A stretch of DNA of 9,456 nt from Acidobacteriota bacterium (GTDB lineage: Bacteria > Acidobacteriota > UBA6911 > RPQK01 > JAPXNP01), in the NCBI GenBank assembly GCA_030614585.1, contig JAUWTT010000112.1, positions 1 through 9,456 of the forward strand, given 5' to 3'. The notes beneath the pieces are model-generated. The model saw nothing but the letters and a program-made list of their open reading frames with translations. It searched no databases and had not been told where the DNA came from. Below are positions 7,117 to 9,456 of the stretch, in pieces; the stretch's first letter is position 1, and every line of letters starts with the position of its first letter. Position numbers and translations under genes: made by a program.

Positions 7117-7135
7117 AGTGTCCTTTTAAGGAACT
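7117..7135. repeat. Short palindrome overlapping the sigma-gene -35 box
   Basis: AGTGTCCTT (7117-7125) and AAGGAACT (7128-7135) are inverted copies with one extra G, separated by TT. The two-base centre argues for a DNA-binding site or chance rather than an RNA hairpin. The right half coincides with the proposed ECF -35 element GGAACT. Confidence 0.35.
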
Positions 7136-7157
7136 AAACGTCTGTAATTTTCGTCTT
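7130..7157 (+). promoter_or_regulatory. ECF-type promoter of the sigma/anti-sigma operon
   Basis: GGAACT (7130-7135) is followed after 16 bases by CGTCTTA (7152-7158). This matches the general ECF pattern of a GGAAC -35 box and a CGTC/TC-rich -10 box 16-17 bases apart. It stands 12 bases before the ATG of an ECF sigma gene, so autoregulation is the natural reading. The transcript would start near 7162-7165, leaving a leader of only about 5-8 bases. This fits the absence of a proper ribosome site before 7170. Confidence 0.65.
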
Positions 7158-7169
7158 AAGTGACAAGAA

Positions 7170-7769
7170 ATGCAGAACTCACTCGTAGCACAAGTTTTGA
7201 CCCTGGGGGATAACGCCCTCGTAGCTGCCTACCTGGAAGGCAACGAAGTGGCGTTCGAAGTGTTGGTCCAACGTTACCAGGACAAACTGATCAATTACAT
7301 CAACGGGATTACCCACGATTATGATCGTTCGCTCGATCTCTGCCAGGATGCCTTTATCCGCGTGTTCAAGAACGCTCATCGATATCAGGGAAAGTACCAG
7401 TTTTCGACGTGGCTTTATCGAATAGCCACGAATTTGGCGATCGATGAACTTCGAAGGCGCCAACGTAAGGGAAGATTTTTCTTCCACAACGTTATGGATT
7501 TCTTTCAGTCAGGTGAGCAATCTGTGCCATTGCCGGATTGCCGAAACTGTCCGGAACGGACCCTTGATCAGAAAGAGAAGGCAGAGCGTCTGGAAGTGGC
7601 CATCGGCTCGTTGTCTGAGAAGTACAAATTGGCCTTTGTTCTTAGAGAAGTCCAGGGCCTCTCCTACGAGGAGACCAGTCGGGTATTGAATATTTCGTTG
7701 GGTACAGTCAAGTCCAGGATTCATCGTGCGAAGATGTTGCTTCGAGAGAAGTTGGCGGGAGTTCTATGA
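7170..7769 (+). CDS. ECF (sigma-70 family) RNA polymerase sigma factor
   Basis: This 199-residue alternative sigma factor has only regions 2 and 4, as expected of the ECF/RpoE group. Sigma-2 covers about 25-100: it starts AFEVLVQRYQDKLINYI, carries the DLCQDAFIRVF core-binding helix (56-66) and the promoter-melting FSTWLYRIATNLAIDELRR (78-96). The linker (about 101-133) is aromatic and has a CRNC pair (C124 and C127). Sigma-4 covers about 136-197, with LSYEETSRVLNISLGTVKSRIHRAK (164-188) as the helix-turn-helix that reads the -35 box. The ATG at 7170 gives a normal N-terminus; no clear Shine-Dalgarno is present. The gene overlaps the anti-sigma gene by ATGA, so both are probably co-translated. 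The stimulus and regulon cannot be told from sequence. Confidence 0.94.
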   Translation: MQNSLVAQVLTLGDNALVAAYLEGNEVAFEVLVQRYQDKLINYINGITHDYDRSLDLCQDAFIRVFKNAHRYQGKYQFSTWLYRIATNLAIDELRRRQRKGRFFFHNVMDFFQSGEQSVPLPDCRNCPERTLDQKEKAERLEVAIGSLSEKYKLAFVLREVQGLSYEETSRVLNISLGTVKSRIHRAKMLLREKLAGVL

Positions 7770-8281
7770 GCTGCGAAGGTGTTCTGAACAAACTGACGGA
7801 GGATCTGTCCAGCAGATTTGACGAATCAGTTGCTGTTCATTTGGACGAATGTTCCGAATGCAGATCTTGTTGTGAAGATCTCGTGGAGCTGAAGTACCTG
7901 GTCCAGTCTTGCTCAGGGAAGCATAGAGTTCCGTCCCAGTTCGAGTCTGAGACATTAAGTCGACTCGCCCTAGAAAAACCTTCCCGACTCCCTTCCTTCA
8001 GGTTGGTGGCAGTCTGCGCTACACTGCTGATGGTTACGGTTGGAATTGTCTATTCCTGGGAAGACGAAACAAGGATTGAAGAAGACAGGGGCTTGTACAT
8101 ACAGGATCTGCATTTCGAGTCTGAACCGCTCGATATACGGCCCTCAGCGGAAGCTGAGTTCGTAGAGGTCGTGGTGGAAGAAACCCCCGGAAACACCTTG
8201 ATTTTGCGTCTGCCTTCTGTGATAGAGATTCGCCGCACCGAGGTCAGCGAAGATTTGGTCATCGCCGATGTCAGTCACTAA
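7766..8281 (+). CDS. Membrane-anchored zinc-finger anti-sigma factor
   Basis: This 171-residue protein is the expected partner of the sigma factor whose stop it overlaps (ATGA, 7766-7769). Its cytoplasmic N-terminus carries the Hx3Cx2C signature of the ZAS (zf-HC2) anti-sigma domain: H25, C29, C32, with C3 a possible fourth zinc ligand. A single membrane segment follows (about 79-97, VAVCATLLMVTVGIVYSW), then an acidic extracytoplasmic domain of about 74 residues (98-171) that I do not recognise. The expected action is to hold the sigma factor at the inner membrane until an envelope signal acts on the outer domain. Two more cysteines (C35 and C36) lie beside the zinc motif, so redox sensing is possible. 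The assignment rests mainly on the motif, topology and position. Confidence 0.88.
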   Translation: MSCEGVLNKLTEDLSSRFDESVAVHLDECSECRSCCEDLVELKYLVQSCSGKHRVPSQFESETLSRLALEKPSRLPSFRLVAVCATLLMVTVGIVYSWEDETRIEEDRGLYIQDLHFESEPLDIRPSAEAEFVEVVVEETPGNTLILRLPSVIEIRRTEVSEDLVIADVSH

Positions 8282-8288
8282 TCGCGGT

Positions 8289-9456
8289 ATGAGAAGCAGT
8301 CCTGTCTATTGGCTGTTCCTTGGGCTATTCCTGTTTTCTTCTGTGCCGGTCGGGTTGGCCGGAGCAGAAGAGACGGTTCTCAAGGATCAATCCTTTGTCA
8401 AAGTAATGATGAGGCACCATTCCACTGGTGTCATGCATGGCGAAGAGGTCATTGCCCAATCAACCGTTGTCGAGATTAGTGAATTTGATGGCGTCGTCGT
8501 GGACACGCAAGGCTACATCGTGTCTTTCGTTGGGGCCTACTGGTCCCGGCTGGAAAGTCCCAACTCCAAGTTTATTGTTGAACTATCACCTGGGCGAACC
8601 TACTCGGCAGAACTGGTTGGGGTGGATGAAAGGGTCTACGTAGGAGTTTTTAGATCGAAAGGTGCTAAGAGCCGGGAGATACCGTTCGGAAAATGGGATG
8701 ACAGCAGAAAGGACCTCCAGCTGGCTTCTCGAATTGGTAGCGATTGGGGTTGTACCTCCCTTAAGGTTCTCAGTTGGGCGGAAAGAACCACGCTTCCGGA
8801 AAGAGAACTCAAAGGGCGTCTGTGCGATTGTGGATCGAGACAATATGCAAGGGTCGGAAGCATCGCCTTAGATGGCAAAGGCAGACTACTCGGTTTGGTG
8901 AGCCATGCCAAACAGGCTGGACTTAGCGAGCGAATCGGTAATTTCCACATCATTCCTGTGGGCGTTCTTCGGAAGTCTGTTAAGCAGGTCGTCAATCGGG
9001 GTGGGTCGATCCATGCGGGATGGCTCGGGATCGTAAATGACCCCAAGGAAACCGAGAAGATCCGGATTGGGAAAGTTGTTGGCAGGAGTCCGGCCGACAA
9101 AGGTGGGCTCAAGGTCGGCGACTATATTCTAGAGGTGAACGGAGCGAAAGTTGGGTCCTGGATGGAGCTTGTCAGGACGCTCCGATGGGCTGGTCCCGAA
9201 GCCGAAGTTGAGTTCTGCATTCTGCGCGAGGGCAAGTCATCGAAACTAACGTCTGTATTGGGAAAAAAACCTGATCGCGAGAGACAGCTTTCCTGGGCTC
9301 TTGAGATTCCAAAGAGGTGGACTCTAGATGAAGGACCGCGGGAAGAGAAGAAGTTGAAGTTCTACCAGGTGCGTGCCCCTTCACCCGTCAGCTTCGGCTT
9401 TATGCTCGAGCCTCTGAATCCCCAATTAGCTGAGTACTTTAAGTCACCCAGCGGAA
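8289..9456 (+). CDS. Exported HtrA-like pseudoprotease with PDZ domains (3' partial)
   Basis: The frame opens with ATG at 8289, seven bases after the anti-sigma stop, and is still open at the window edge (389 codons). A signal peptide is clear: positive start, hydrophobic run (8-22) and probable cleavage after LAGA (about 26). Residues 30-230 resemble the trypsin-like domain of HtrA/DegP (GVVVDTQGYIV, ELVGVDERV, LDGKGRLLGLV). Each catalytic position appears changed: His to about G82, Asp to about Y117, and the GNSGG serine to about V189. A PDZ domain follows at 243-325 (GWLGIVN, SPADKGGLKVGDYILEVNG). The segment FGFMLEPLNPQLAEYF (369-384) looks like the start of a second PDZ domain. The likely role is binding misfolded or C-terminal peptides in the periplasm rather than cutting them, perhaps as sensor or chaperone for the sigma system; that role is inference. 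No strong ribosome site is seen. Confidence 0.8.
   Translation, partial: MRSSPVYWLFLGLFLFSSVPVGLAGAEETVLKDQSFVKVMMRHHSTGVMHGEEVIAQSTVVEISEFDGVVVDTQGYIVSFVGAYWSRLESPNSKFIVELSPGRTYSAELVGVDERVYVGVFRSKGAKSREIPFGKWDDSRKDLQLASRIGSDWGCTSLKVLSWAERTTLPERELKGRLCDCGSRQYARVGSIALDGKGRLLGLVSHAKQAGLSERIGNFHIIPVGVLRKSVKQVVNRGGSIHAGWLGIVNDPKETEKIRIGKVVGRSPADKGGLKVGDYILEVNGAKVGSWMELVRTLRWAGPEAEVEFCILREGKSSKLTSVLGKKPDRERQLSWALEIPKRWTLDEGPREEKKLKFYQVRAPSPVSFGFMLEPLNPQLAEYFKSPSG

Noticed and set aside
8428..9384. Short frames on both strands across the HtrA-like gene
   Set aside because: The single long plus-strand frame from 8289 with a signal peptide and PDZ domain explains the region. The others are shadows.

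Overview
The window looks like ordinary chromosome from a diderm, environmental bacterium of moderate GC content. The evidence is dTDP-sugar synthesis, an outer-envelope style ECF sigma/anti-sigma pair and an exported HtrA-like protein with two PDZ domains. An Acidobacteriota-like lineage is my best guess from the flavour of the proteins and the CACCAAG-type intergenic palindromes, but no marker here settles it. No rRNA, tRNA, CRISPR array, transposase or phage gene was found.

Layout. On the minus strand (2033 down to 124) a PlsC-type acyltransferase overlaps by four bases an M24 metallopeptidase of the Xaa-Pro aminopeptidase/prolidase type. A 279-bp divergent intergenic region follows. On the plus strand come rfbB (dTDP-glucose 4,6-dehydratase, TTG start at 2313) and rfbA (glucose-1-phosphate thymidylyltransferase). 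Together they make dTDP-4-keto-6-deoxyglucose from glucose-1-phosphate for surface polysaccharide; rfbC and rfbD are not in view. Next is polA, a complete DNA polymerase I whose 3'-5' exonuclease motifs are all lost. The right end is a stress-response cassette: an ECF sigma factor with a good ECF-type promoter directly in front of it, a membrane-bound zinc-finger anti-sigma factor (ATGA overlap), and an exported HtrA-like protein that runs off the window and has lost its entire catalytic triad.

Three intergenic gaps (after the peptidase gene, between plsC and rfbB, and between rfbA and polA) each carry one copy of the same imperfect inverted repeat, built from degenerate CACCAAG units. Two copies share the same tail of two tandem 7-mers followed by a C-rich CCG. 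This repeat family and the pseudoprotease in the sigma operon are the two items most worth a second look.
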